A DNA stretch of 48,106 bases from Actinomycetota bacterium. GTDB taxonomy: Bacteria; Actinomycetota; Acidimicrobiia; Acidimicrobiales; Aldehydirespiratoraceae. Positions 8,141-16,105 of the stretch are shown here, piece after piece. The stretch's first letter is position 1; the number at the start of each line of letters is the position of its first letter. The stretch lies in NCBI GenBank assembly GCA_029979265.1, contig JAPOHW010000021.1, forward strand, positions 1-48,106, in the 5' to 3' direction. The notes beneath the pieces were generated by a model. It did no database searches, was not told where the DNA came from, and worked only from the letters and a program-made list of their open reading frames with translations. A program made the position numbers and the translations under genes.

Positions 8141-9241
8141 ATGAATGACAGTCAGTACGCGACAGCAATGACCGTCACGATGGACGGTCATCGGCTGATT
8201 GCCGTTCACTCCGCCTACGGATCCGTCGACTGCGATCGACTCCGCGACGAGGCCGAGATTCTTCGGCAACTGGATCATCCGGGAATCGTCCGCCTCGTCG
8301 ATCACACCGAGGGCCCACCAGCGCGTCTCCGCACGATCTTCGTCGGTCCAGAAACCTGGCGCACCGAGCCACCCATCGACGAGGAGGTCGCTTCCTCGCT
8401 CTCCACCGTGTGTGCAACGGTTGCCGACATCCACGACTCGGGCCTGACCCACGGCGACCTTCGAGCCGAACATGTTCTCGTCGACTCCAGCGGGACGCCC
8501 GTGCTGTGCGGTTTCGCTCGGGCAACGGCTGCCGACTCGACCACCATCGCCGCCGATGTCGAGGCACTGGTGTCGTTGGGCCGAGAACTCGCGCCGCGAG
8601 CAGGTGTTGAGCGAGCAGCGATCGAAACCATCCTTGCTGCGCTCGAGGCAGGACGAGAGGACCTCCGGGGAACCATTCGCAGCCTCGACCAGCGTCGACT
8701 TCCACCGGCATCACCTCCCGGCCCGATCGATCGGCGCTCGATTGCCGCAGCCGGCGGTTGCCTCGCCGTGATGAGCATCGTTGCGCTCATCGCCGTGGTG
8801 GTGCTGCGTTCAACCGACAGCACTACGCCACCGGAGGCGACAGTCGAACCGAGCCTCGAGTTCGTGGAAGATACTCACCCGACCACCACCGGCCCATCAC
8901 CAGTCGTGTCGGCCGATCCCCCGACCGTCCCCCGTCCGGTGCCAAATGCCCTGGAGCTTCGCTACGCCGGCCGACGCTACGCGATCGGTCGGGTGGGAGA
9001 CATCGTCGTCGTGGACGATTGGAACTGCGACGGCACCCCGACACCTGCCCTCCTTCGACCAACGACCGGCGCAGTCGCCGTGTTCGGCCAGTGGCCGGCA
9101 GCCGGAGCAACGGTCGAACCTGTCGTCGCAACGGTCATCGCCGATGCGACCGATCTCGTCGCAACCGACCAGGAATGCCCCCTTCTCCGCGTCGTCACCT
9201 CGACCGGATCTCGCCTCATCACCCCTCCGGAGTCCTCATGA
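8141..9241 (+). CDS. Membrane pseudokinase (degenerate Ser/Thr kinase) with extracytoplasmic domain
   Basis: The 366-residue protein has a cytoplasmic kinase-like region of about 180 residues, one TM helix (AGGCLAVMSIVALIAVVVL), a Thr/Pro-rich linker and an external domain with two cysteines (WNCDG, QECPLL). The kinase core is degenerate. There is no glycine loop or VAIK lysine. The catalytic loop reads THGDLRAEHVLVD instead of HRDLKPEN. The DFG aspartate is replaced (LCGFARA). The alpha-C glutamate region (DEAEILRQLDHPGIVRL) and the helix DVEALVSLG remain. It is therefore probably inactive and acts as a scaffold or sensor. Its stop overlaps the LysM gene by 4 nt. ATG 8141 was chosen because it follows a -10-like box; an in-frame ATG at 8114 would add nine hydrophobic residues. 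Confidence 0.72.
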   Translation: MNDSQYATAMTVTMDGHRLIAVHSAYGSVDCDRLRDEAEILRQLDHPGIVRLVDHTEGPPARLRTIFVGPETWRTEPPIDEEVASSLSTVCATVADIHDSGLTHGDLRAEHVLVDSSGTPVLCGFARATAADSTTIAADVEALVSLGRELAPRAGVERAAIETILAALEAGREDLRGTIRSLDQRRLPPASPPGPIDRRSIAAAGGCLAVMSIVALIAVVVLRSTDSTTPPEATVEPSLEFVEDTHPTTTGPSPVVSADPPTVPRPVPNALELRYAGRRYAIGRVGDIVVVDDWNCDGTPTPALLRPTTGAVAVFGQWPAAGATVEPVVATVIADATDLVATDQECPLLRVVTSTGSRLITPPESS

Positions 9242-9999
9242 ACCGCTCAGAACCACTCGACGTCCTCCTGCTTGCCGTCGTCGCACTGGCTGCCCTTGCG
9301 GCGATCCCGGCCCCACCACTGCCAAACACGTTCACCTCACCCACCACCGTGATCGAGTGGTGGCAGCACAACGGACCGGGGGCCGCCATCGCCCTCATCC
9401 GCCTTGCCATGATGCTCGGATTCGCCTATCTGGGAGCGATCGCCGGGCTCTTCGCGCTCGGCGGCTTGCGTGGGCTGACCAGGATCCGTCAGCTGGCCCT
9501 CTTGGCCTGCTCTCCAGGTCTTCGTCGTCGACTGTCGACCGGCGCACTCACGCTCGCGATCGCAACAACGCCGGCAACAGCGCATGCCAGGCCGTTCGAC
9601 GGCGATATCTCCATCATGCGCTCGGCACCCGGTGCCGAGCCGGTCGAACCGTCGACGGCGTTCGATCTCGAGCCAATTCTGCTCACCGACCTCGGACCAG
9701 TGATCGTTGCGCCGGTCACGGACGTCAGTCGCGAGGACACGCTTCCCGAACGCCGGGTGACCCCAACCACCCCTGATAGCAGCGAACGCGCTGCTCCGGT
9801 CTGGGTCGTCCAACCCGGTGACAACCTCTGGACGATCGCCGAGAAGACCCTGGCGTTGGCCGGGGCGACGACCAGCGTCGATGTGATCGCCCCGTACTGG
9901 CGCCGCATGATCGCCCTGAACGCAGCAATCCTGGACGCCAATCCGAATCTGATTCACGCAGGGCAGAGCATCGCCCTGCCACCGATCACTCAGCCCTGA
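9238..9999 (+). CDS. LysM-domain membrane protein
   Basis: The 253-residue protein overlaps the upstream pseudokinase gene by ATGA, so the two are probably co-translated. There are two N-terminal membrane helices (LLLAVVALAALAAIP and ALIRLAMMLGFAYLGAIAG). A third hydrophobic stretch near 95-112 ends TTPATAHA, like an internal export or cleavage signal. A linker of about 80 residues follows, then a C-terminal LysM module: VVQPGDNLWTIAEKTLA, then WRRMIALNAAILDANPNLI and AGQSIALPP. LysM binds the N-acetylglucosamine of peptidoglycan, so the tail should sit outside the membrane in the wall. With the pseudokinase it would form an envelope-sensing pair (inference). Its end overlaps the convergent BldD-like gene by 10 bp. 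Confidence 0.8.
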   Translation: MNRSEPLDVLLLAVVALAALAAIPAPPLPNTFTSPTTVIEWWQHNGPGAAIALIRLAMMLGFAYLGAIAGLFALGGLRGLTRIRQLALLACSPGLRRRLSTGALTLAIATTPATAHARPFDGDISIMRSAPGAEPVEPSTAFDLEPILLTDLGPVIVAPVTDVSREDTLPERRVTPTTPDSSERAAPVWVVQPGDNLWTIAEKTLALAGATTSVDVIAPYWRRMIALNAAILDANPNLIHAGQSIALPPITQP

Positions 10000-10526
10000 T
10001 AGGCCAGACCGAGCGCATCGATCCGCGGAACCGCCTCGTCCACCGAGGTACCGAGGATTGCGGCGAGCGCCTGCAGGTCCTGCGATCGGATGGTGAGTAC
10101 CCGGCCGTTGAAGTCCTGGCGCTGCACCTGGATCATCTCGAGGTAGCGGTTGAGCATGTCGGCCTCGGGGCCAGACAATGTGTCGAGTCGGCTGAGATCG
10201 ATCGTGATCGGACCGGACGCTCGGCTCGCCGCGCTGTCGGAGAGGTCGATCACCTCGGAGTCCCCGGCCAACACACCAAAGGAGGGACCGATGTCGGCTG
10301 GAAGAAGTTGATCGACCGGCACGTTGTAGAAGCGGGCGAGGCGCTGCAGTCGTGGCACCGAGATGGACCGCTCACCGCGTTCGTAGGCCCCGAGAACCGA
10401 CGCTTTGAATTCCTGCACCGAGACCGCTTCGACCTCCTGCAGTGACAGCCGCTTTTGGCGACGGATGGCGCGCAGTCGTTCGCCAACCCGCTTGCTGTAC
10501 TCCTCAGCCATGTTGAGTTCCGACAT
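9990..10526 (-). CDS. BldD-like XRE-family regulator with c-di-GMP-binding signature
   Basis: This 178-residue protein has an N-terminal helix-turn-helix (YSKRVGERLRAIRRQKRLS ... VLGAYERGERSISVPRLQRL, residues 8-63) very like Streptomyces BldD. Its C-terminal domain has IDLSRLDTLSGPEADMLNRY and RQDFNGRVLTIRSQD. The latter fits the BldD c-di-GMP signature RxD-x8-RxxD exactly (RQD, eight residues, RSQD). BldD dimerises through tetrameric c-di-GMP and represses developmental genes. Here the same ligand response is likely, but the regulon is unknown. ATG 10526 was chosen: it follows CGGAGGTG by about 8 nt and matches BldD length. The frame is open further upstream, but that part does not resemble BldD. 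Confidence 0.85.
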   Translation of the reverse strand: MSELNMAEEYSKRVGERLRAIRRQKRLSLQEVEAVSVQEFKASVLGAYERGERSISVPRLQRLARFYNVPVDQLLPADIGPSFGVLAGDSEVIDLSDSAASRASGPITIDLSRLDTLSGPEADMLNRYLEMIQVQRQDFNGRVLTIRSQDLQALAAILGTSVDEAVPRIDALGLAYQG

Positions 10527-10589
10527 CTGCCCTGCACCTCCGAACCGACAGACTCCGAACAACGACGTTTCGGGGCTCTCCGGCCGCAC

Positions 10590-10612
10590 CACTCCCACGA
10601 TTTGTGGGAGTG
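10590..10612. promoter_or_regulatory. Perfect inverted repeat upstream of the BldD-like gene
   Basis: CACTCCCAC, a 5-nt spacer and GTGGGAGTG form a perfect 9-bp dyad whose inner edge lies 64 bp upstream of the chosen BldD-like start. A further half-site-like CACTGTGGGA occurs at 10620-10629. BldD-type proteins often repress their own genes, so this is a candidate operator, though it does not match the Streptomyces BldD consensus as I recall it. An RNA hairpin in the leader is the alternative. Confidence 0.45.
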
Positions 10613-10697
10613 CTGCTACGCACTGTGGGACCAACATTAGGTGAGAACGCGCCGCCGATCAATGATTTCCCACGAAGCGTGGCGGTTTTTACCGCTC

Positions 10698-11372
10698 TCA
10701 GTCACGCATTGTGGCCAATACGACCCCCGCCGCAATCGCGGCGGTCTCGGCCCGCAGGACAGCCGTCGACAGTCCAACAACGGGAAGGTCCGCTGCGCGC
10801 TCAGCGTCGCTCCACCCACCCTCCGGGCCGACGAGGACGGTGGGATGCGCCAACGAGACTGCGCCACCACCTCTGTCGGCGCGAGCAACGCTCGGCAGCG
10901 CCGCAATCGTCTCGAAGTCCACCACCGGGTGGATCGTTGGCAGCCAGGCACGACGGCACTGCATCACCGCCTCCCGAGCGACTCGATCGAGTCGGCTCTG
11001 GTTCTTCTCCGCCTTCGCTGCGTCCCACTGCACAACTGAGCGTTCGGCCCGAAACGGGCGGATGTCGTCGATACCCAGCTCGACGAGCTTCTGTACGACG
11101 AGCTCGGGGCGTCCCCCCTTGATCAGGGCGAACCCGACCGAGAGACGCGGCGCAGGTGCCGGGACCGAGACGATGTCGCCCAGCGGTTCGATCGTGCTCC
11201 CGAATCGACATGCCCGCCATCGCCCTCGACCGTCGCCAACCGTCAACGGATCACCGTCGCGCAGCCGCAGGACGCGGGCGAGGTGGTGCTGATCTTGGGT
11301 GGACAAGGCGGGGTGCTCGACGTCCCCGACGAGCACATGGGGTCCGTGCTGTCCGTCGGGGGCGTGGCTCAT
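10698..11372 (-). CDS. rsmE: 16S rRNA (uracil-1498-N3)-methyltransferase RsmE
   Basis: The 224-residue SPOUT-class methyltransferase methylates U1498 in the 30S decoding region. The N-terminal PUA-like part shows HHLARVLRLRDGDPLTVGDG. The SPOUT domain includes LIKGGRPELVVQKLVELG, the IRPFRAERSVVQW strand, REAVMQCRRAWLP, and the SAM-knot signatures LVGPEGGWSDAE and LSTAVLRAETAA. ATG 11372 gives a normal length. The longer open frame upstream overlaps dnaJ antisense and is rejected. It lies 13 bp after dnaJ, in the common actinobacterial order hrcA-dnaJ-rsmE. Confidence 0.95.
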   Translation of the reverse strand: MSHAPDGQHGPHVLVGDVEHPALSTQDQHHLARVLRLRDGDPLTVGDGRGRWRACRFGSTIEPLGDIVSVPAPAPRLSVGFALIKGGRPELVVQKLVELGIDDIRPFRAERSVVQWDAAKAEKNQSRLDRVAREAVMQCRRAWLPTIHPVVDFETIAALPSVARADRGGGAVSLAHPTVLVGPEGGWSDAERAADLPVVGLSTAVLRAETAAIAAGVVLATMRD

Positions 11373-11385
11373 CGCACAGACAGAC

Positions 11386-12489
11386 TCACGAGAACGCCGA
11401 TTTGATTCGACCCAGCAGGCTCTGGTCCGGTTCGGCGACAGCCTCACTGCGCTGCTCGGCGAACTCACGCAAAAGCGCTTCCTCCTCATCGGTGAGTTTG
11501 TCGGGAACGTCGATGAAGATGCGAACCCGCAGATCACCGCGACCTCGGCCCCGCACGTGCGGCACCCCTCTGCCCCGCATTCGGAACTCGGTTCCCGATT
11601 CGGTCGAACGCGGAACGACCAGATCCTCAACGCCGTCGAGCGTCTCGTACTCGATGTGAGCGCCGAGCACGGCCTGCGTGAACGGAATGTAGAAGTCGTG
11701 GACCAGGTCGTTTCCCTCACGGCGGAACCTCGGGTGAGGTCGAACCCGGACCTGTACGTACAGATCACCGTGGGCGCCGCCGCGGGGACCGGCAGCGCCG
11801 CGGCCCGAGAGTCGCAGCGTCGTCCCGTTGTCGACCCCGGGCGGGACCTCCACTGCGTAGGTCCGGTCCTCGATCGTGCGCCCATTGGCATCGCAGGTCG
11901 TGCACGGGTCGTCGATGACCTGGCCCAGTCCACCGCAACGCCCGCAGGCACTGGCCGTCACCATCTGACCGAGTACCGACTGCCGGACGCGGCGAACCTG
12001 CCCAGACCCTCCGCAATCGCTGCACTGCGAAGGAGCCGAACCCGCTTCTGCACCAGAGCCGTCACAGTCCTCGCAGCGGACCGCAGTGCGAACCGTGACC
12101 TCGTGGTCGCCTCCGAACACCACTTCCTCGAGGTCGAGGTCGACATGCGCTTCGAGATCTTCCCCTCGGGGCGGACCCGCATGGCCCCGACCCGAACCGC
12201 CGAACGGTGAGCCACCCCCGAAGAACGCCTCGAAGATGTCACCGAGCCCACCACCGAAGGGCTCTGCCGGAGGACCGTCGTCGCCGTAGCGGTCGTACAT
12301 CGCGCGACGCTGCGGATCGCGGAGCACCTCGTAGGCGGCCCCGATCTGCTTGAACGTCGCCTCAGCCTCCCCATCGCCGGGATTGAGGTCGGGATGGTGG
12401 GTCCGCGCCAGCTTCTTGTAGGCGCGCTTGATCTCGTCGTCGGTGGCGTCGCGCGAGACCCCCAAGGTCTCGTAGTGATCTGTCGCCAT
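11386..12489 (-). CDS. dnaJ: Chaperone DnaJ (type I)
   Basis: The 367-residue Hsp40 starts MATDHYETLGV. The J domain (1-70) has the HPD motif in RTHHPDLNPGD, which stimulates DnaK ATPase. A Gly/Phe-rich linker follows (FGGGLGDIFEAFFGGG). Next is a zinc-binding region with four CxxCxGxG-type repeats (CEDCDGSG, CSDCGGSG, CGRCGGLG, CTTCDANG), then the C-terminal substrate-binding and dimer domains. The last zinc repeat has Ala-Asn in place of the usual x-Gly. It shares one base with the hrcA stop (TGATG), so translation is coupled. No dnaK or grpE is in the window, so this is the hrcA-linked second DnaJ common in actinobacteria. Confidence 0.96.
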   Translation of the reverse strand: MATDHYETLGVSRDATDDEIKRAYKKLARTHHPDLNPGDGEAEATFKQIGAAYEVLRDPQRRAMYDRYGDDGPPAEPFGGGLGDIFEAFFGGGSPFGGSGRGHAGPPRGEDLEAHVDLDLEEVVFGGDHEVTVRTAVRCEDCDGSGAEAGSAPSQCSDCGGSGQVRRVRQSVLGQMVTASACGRCGGLGQVIDDPCTTCDANGRTIEDRTYAVEVPPGVDNGTTLRLSGRGAAGPRGGAHGDLYVQVRVRPHPRFRREGNDLVHDFYIPFTQAVLGAHIEYETLDGVEDLVVPRSTESGTEFRMRGRGVPHVRGRGRGDLRVRIFIDVPDKLTDEEEALLREFAEQRSEAVAEPDQSLLGRIKSAFS

Positions 12490-13487
12490 CAGCCCTCGTT
12501 CAATTCGTGTTCGAGTCGCTTGCTCACCACAGCCACCGCCGACAGCGCCTGGGAGTAATCCATTCTGGTCGGGCCAAGCACACCGATGGTGCCAGCGGCA
12601 TCGCCTTCGACCACGAACGGAGCGATGACGAGCGAACAATCGGTGAGTGGCTCGACTCCGGTTTCGTTACCGATCGCAACCCGCATCCCTCGATCGAGTA
12701 CATCACGGATGAGTGACACGACGACGATCTGCTCCTCGAGGATGGTGAGCACGTCGCGGACCTGATCGACGGCCTCGAACGCCCCAGCGAGCCGCGAAGC
12801 GCCACCGACGTACAGCTCGGCTCGACGTCCCGCTGCACCGAGAGCAGCGACTGCCGCATCGAGCAGCGGGTCGGCGTCGACGGACGACCCGAGATCGGTG
12901 CCGCCGAGTTCGTGCAGTGTCTTACCCTCGACCGCACGGGTGAGTCGGCGGCCGGCATCATCGACGATCGCTGCCGTGAGTTCGGTCTCCACCTCGACCG
13001 TGCGCTTCTCGATCACACCGTTCGACAGCACAGCGACGACCATTGCGACATGACTCGACAGATCGATGAGTTGCACGCTGCGAACCGTGGCCTGTTCGGC
13101 CGAAGGTCCGACGACAACAGCGGTCCAGTCGGTCAAACGGGTGAGGAGGTCGCTCGTGCGCTCCATCATCGCTTCGATCTGCCCATGGGCCCCGTTGAAG
13201 AAGTCCCGAACCGCCTGTGGTTCGCTCGAGGTGACACCCGACTCGTCGTTGCGAAGCCGGTCGACGAAAAACCGATAGCCCTTGTCGGTCGGAATCCGGC
13301 CAGCCGATGTGTGGGGCTGGGCAAGGTACCCAGCCTCCTCGAGCGCTGCCATCTCGTTGCGCACCGTGGCCGACGAAACCTCGACACCGGGTGCCGTTGC
13401 AATCCGACCCGAACCAACAGGTTGAGCGGTCCCGATGTACTCCTGGACGACCGCCGACAAGATCGCTGCTTTGCGCTCGTCGAGCAT
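12489..13487 (-). CDS. hrcA: Heat-inducible transcription repressor HrcA
   Basis: The 332-residue protein starts at MLDERKAAILSAVV, the usual HrcA beginning; a 17-codon upstream extension is not conserved-looking. It has an N-terminal winged helix (SSATVRNEMAALEEAGYLAQ), the conserved HTSAGRIPTDKGYRFFVD segment and a GAF-like regulatory domain. HrcA binds CIRCE operators (TTAGCACTC-N9-GAGTGCTAA) and represses groE/dnaK genes. I found no CIRCE copy upstream of this gene, so its targets are probably elsewhere. The first gene of hrcA-dnaJ-rsmE. Confidence 0.96.
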   Translation of the reverse strand: MLDERKAAILSAVVQEYIGTAQPVGSGRIATAPGVEVSSATVRNEMAALEEAGYLAQPHTSAGRIPTDKGYRFFVDRLRNDESGVTSSEPQAVRDFFNGAHGQIEAMMERTSDLLTRLTDWTAVVVGPSAEQATVRSVQLIDLSSHVAMVVAVLSNGVIEKRTVEVETELTAAIVDDAGRRLTRAVEGKTLHELGGTDLGSSVDADPLLDAAVAALGAAGRRAELYVGGASRLAGAFEAVDQVRDVLTILEEQIVVVSLIRDVLDRGMRVAIGNETGVEPLTDCSLVIAPFVVEGDAAGTIGVLGPTRMDYSQALSAVAVVSKRLEHELNEG

Positions 13488-13605
13488 CCGCCCATTATCG
13501 CCGCGGGCCCACTGCTTTGCGATCCGGGGCGGGACCAATTTCCCTGACCCCGATGACTGGCATCACTATCGAGGATGCAGTACCAAGCTCGGCTACCGTC
13601 GAGCG

Positions 13606-13758
13606 ATGGGCACAGCAGAAGAGCCGAGCCGATGGAAGCGCTTCGTGTGGTTCTTGGAACGGGCGGTACGCGCCGCAGACGACCCGGGTTCAACTCGGCT
13701 CCAACGCGAGCGATTCCGGGCCGACATGTACAACGGCACCGATGGTGGCGGGTTCTGA
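13606..13758 (+). CDS. Possible 50-residue hypothetical protein
   Basis: This is the only plausible coding content in the 334-bp gap between hrcA and lepA (13488-13821). It starts at ATG 13606. The peptide begins MGTAEEPSRWKRFVWFLERA and ends RFRADMYNGTDGGGF. It is amphipathic with balanced Arg/Glu and aromatic residues and looks like a real soluble helical peptide. No clear ribosome site was seen upstream (CGTCGAGCG). The frame is also open back to 13435, but that part overlaps hrcA. I do not recognise it; it may be a spurious ORF. Confidence 0.4.
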   Translation: MGTAEEPSRWKRFVWFLERAVRAADDPGSTRLQRERFRADMYNGTDGGGF

Positions 13759-13821
13759 CCGACCCCTACCCAATCACCGGGAAGACCCACATCCAGCGTG
13801 GTTCCGGAAACGCGGGAGTGA

Positions 13822-15606
13822 TCAGTCGTCGAGTTGCAGCGCTGAGATGAAAGCTTCTTGCGGAATGTCGACCCGGCCGATCGACTTCATCCGCTTCTTG
13901 CCCTCTTTCTGCTTGTTGAGCAGCTTGTTCTTGCGAGTGACGTCGCCGCCGTACAGCTTGGCGGTGACGTCTTTGCGGTAGGCCTTGACGTTGGTACGGG
14001 CGATGATCTTGCCGCCGATGGCGGCCTGAATGGGAACCTCGAAGTTCTGGCGCGGAATCAACTCTTTGAGCTTGTCTGCCATCTTCTTGCCGTAGTCGTA
14101 TGCCTTGTCGTGGTGCACGATCGTGCTGAATGCATCGACGGGGTCGCCGTGAAGGAGGATGTCGACCTTGACGAGCTTGTCGACGGTGTACCCGTCTTGC
14201 TCGTAGTCGAGTGACGCATAGCCCTGCGTGCGGCTCTTGAGCTGGTCGAAGAAATCGATGACGACCTCGGCGAGCGGCAGGCGGTAGTGGAGTTCGACTC
14301 GTTCGGGTGACAGGTATTCCATCTTCACCATTTCGCCGCGGCGTGTCTGGCAGAGATCCATGACCGTCCCGGTGTATTCGGAGGGCGTGAGAATGCTCGC
14401 TCTGAGGTATGGCTCGGCAATGGCAGTGATCTCCGCCGCCGACGGCATCTCGGACGGGTTCGAGACCTCGATGGTGGTGCCGTCACCCCGCGTGATGTGG
14501 TACTCGACGGATGGAGCGGTGGAGATCAACGAGAGGCCGAACTCGCGCTCGATGCGTTCGCGGACGATCTCCATGTGGAGCAGGCCGAGGAAACCGCAGC
14601 GGAAGCCGAAGCCGAGCGCACCCGACGTCTCGGGCTCGAAGGTGAACGAGCTGTCGTTGAGCCGCAGCTTCTCGAGCGCCTCACGCAGGTCGGTGAATTC
14701 GTCACCGTCGATCGGGTACAAGCCCGAAAAGACCATCGGCTTGGGTTCCTTATAGCCAGCGAGAGGCACCAGAGCCCCGCGTTTGTCGGTGGTCACGGTT
14801 TCACCGGACTTGGCTTCCCCCACGTCCTTGATTCCGGCGATGAGGTAGCCGGTCTCCCCGGGGCCGAGCGCGTCGACCGGCACGTTTCCCGGTGTGCGCA
14901 CACCGATCTCGTCGGGCTGATGAGATGTCCCAGCCTGCATGAAGCGGAGCTTGTCCTTGGTCCGCATCACACCGTTGACCACCCGGATCGACGACACGAC
15001 GCCGCGGTACTGGTCGAAATGCGAGTCGAAGATGAGCGCTTGGAGCGGTCCGTCAGGATCCCCCTCGGGGGGCGGCGTGAAGTCGACCACGGCATTCAGC
15101 AGTTCAGCGACCCCCTCCCCCGTCTTGGCCGAGATGCGCAGAATGTCGTCGGCTGGGATGCCGAGCACGTTCTCGATCTCGGCGGCGTAGCGATCGGGTT
15201 CGGCCGCCGGCAAATCGATCTTGTTGAGGCAGGCCACGATCTCGAGATCGTTCTCCATCGCCAAATAGCAATTCGCCAGGGTCTGGGCCTCGATGCCCTG
15301 CGCTGCGTCGACCACGAGAATGACGCTCTCACAGGCGGCGAGCGATCGACTGACCTCATAGCCGAAGTCGACATGCCCGGGCGTGTCGATCAGGTTGACC
15401 ACGTGGTCGTTCCAGTCGAGGCGGACCGACTGCAGCTTGATCGTGATCCCCCGCTCACGTTCCAAATCCATCGAATCGAGGTATTGGGCGCGCATGTCAC
15501 GAGCCTCGACAGCCCCGGTCAACTCGAGCATACGATCGGCGAGGGTGGACTTGCCATGGTCGATGTGAGCGATGATCGACGTGTTGCGAATGCGTTCGAG
15601 TTCCAT
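13822..15606 (-). CDS. lepA: Elongation factor 4 (LepA)
   Basis: The 594-residue translational GTPase has the normal length. G1 is [14 protein letters not shown] at residues 15-28, with DTPGHVDF and LNKIDLP as G3 and G4. EF-G-like domains II, III and V follow, and the C-terminus carries the LepA-specific domain ([38 protein letters not shown]). EF4 acts on stalled ribosomes and 30S assembly. The ATG lies 4 nt after AAAGGAG. It is divergent from rpsT across a 167-bp spacer with small hairpins; lepA beside rpsT is a common actinobacterial arrangement. Confidence 0.98.
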   Translation of the reverse strand: MELERIRNTSIIAHIDHGKSTLADRMLELTGAVEARDMRAQYLDSMDLERERGITIKLQSVRLDWNDHVVNLIDTPGHVDFGYEVSRSLAACESVILVVDAAQGIEAQTLANCYLAMENDLEIVACLNKIDLPAAEPDRYAAEIENVLGIPADDILRISAKTGEGVAELLNAVVDFTPPPEGDPDGPLQALIFDSHFDQYRGVVSSIRVVNGVMRTKDKLRFMQAGTSHQPDEIGVRTPGNVPVDALGPGETGYLIAGIKDVGEAKSGETVTTDKRGALVPLAGYKEPKPMVFSGLYPIDGDEFTDLREALEKLRLNDSSFTFEPETSGALGFGFRCGFLGLLHMEIVRERIEREFGLSLISTAPSVEYHITRGDGTTIEVSNPSEMPSAAEITAIAEPYLRASILTPSEYTGTVMDLCQTRRGEMVKMEYLSPERVELHYRLPLAEVVIDFFDQLKSRTQGYASLDYEQDGYTVDKLVKVDILLHGDPVDAFSTIVHHDKAYDYGKKMADKLKELIPRQNFEVPIQAAIGGKIIARTNVKAYRKDVTAKLYGGDVTRKNKLLNKQKEGKKRMKSIGRVDIPQEAFISALQLDD

Positions 15607-15615
15607 GGGCTCCTT

Positions 15616-15649
15616 TGCGCCGCTGGCGCAGATGCTCTCCGTTGCGCCA
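15616..15649 (-). promoter_or_regulatory. Possible alternating hairpin in the lepA leader
   Basis: Just upstream of the lepA ribosome site, TGGCGCA (15624-15630) can pair with TGCGCC at 15616-15621 (3-nt loop) or with TGCGCCA at 15643-15649 (12-nt loop), both perfectly. The two pairings exclude each other, and the first abuts the AAAGGAG. This could affect lepA translation, but short GC-rich pairings also arise by chance in such a genome. Confidence 0.25.
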
Positions 15650-15773
15650 TCGACGTTCAGGGGGGACAGCCCCCAAAGCTACCGACCTTCGGGTGCGATC
15701 AGTGGCTGTGCCCCGATAGCCTTCGAACGTCGCGGATTCGTCTGTCCGCTCCGTTGTTCTCAGGTAGGTAGTC

Positions 15774-16028
15774 GTGGCCAACATCAAGTCGCAGATCAAG
15801 CGCAACCGTCAAACCGTGAAGCGAAACCTCGCCAACCGCAAGGTGCGAAGCGAGATTCACACACGTACCCGTGCTGCCAATGCTGCCGTCGCCGAGGGAG
15901 CGGACAACGCCGAAGAACTCGTTCGCGCCGCGATCTCCCGCATCGACAAGGCTGCAGCGAACGGCGTCATGCACAAGAACAAGGCTGCCCGCAAGAAGAG
16001 CCAGCTGGCCAAGCAGCTCAGCAGCTGA
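15774..16028 (+). CDS. rpsT: 30S ribosomal protein S20
   Basis: The 84-residue protein starts MANIKSQIKRNRQTVKRNLA and has the Lys/Arg/Ala-rich three-helix profile of bS20, which binds 16S rRNA. The start is GTG, with AGGTAG 5-6 nt upstream. S20 genes often use non-ATG starts. Divergent from lepA; convergent with holA 77 bp downstream, where a weak 6-bp hairpin (CGCCAC/GTGGCG) lies near 16080. Confidence 0.97.
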   Translation: MANIKSQIKRNRQTVKRNLANRKVRSEIHTRTRAANAAVAEGADNAEELVRAAISRIDKAAANGVMHKNKAARKKSQLAKQLSS

Positions 16029-16105
16029 CTCGGCAACCGCAAGCGCCTTCGAGCTCCTGATCTCCGTCGCCGCCGCCACAGATTCGTGGCGCCGGGCGCT
16101 GCGTC

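Noticed and set aside
10555..10572. LexA/SOS box upstream of the BldD-like gene
   Set aside because: CGAAC and GTTTCG halves are present, but their spacing does not fit the 4-nt gap of the actinobacterial SOS box.
13488..13605. CIRCE operator for HrcA
   Set aside because: No TTAGCACTC-N9-GAGTGCTAA-like sequence is present here.
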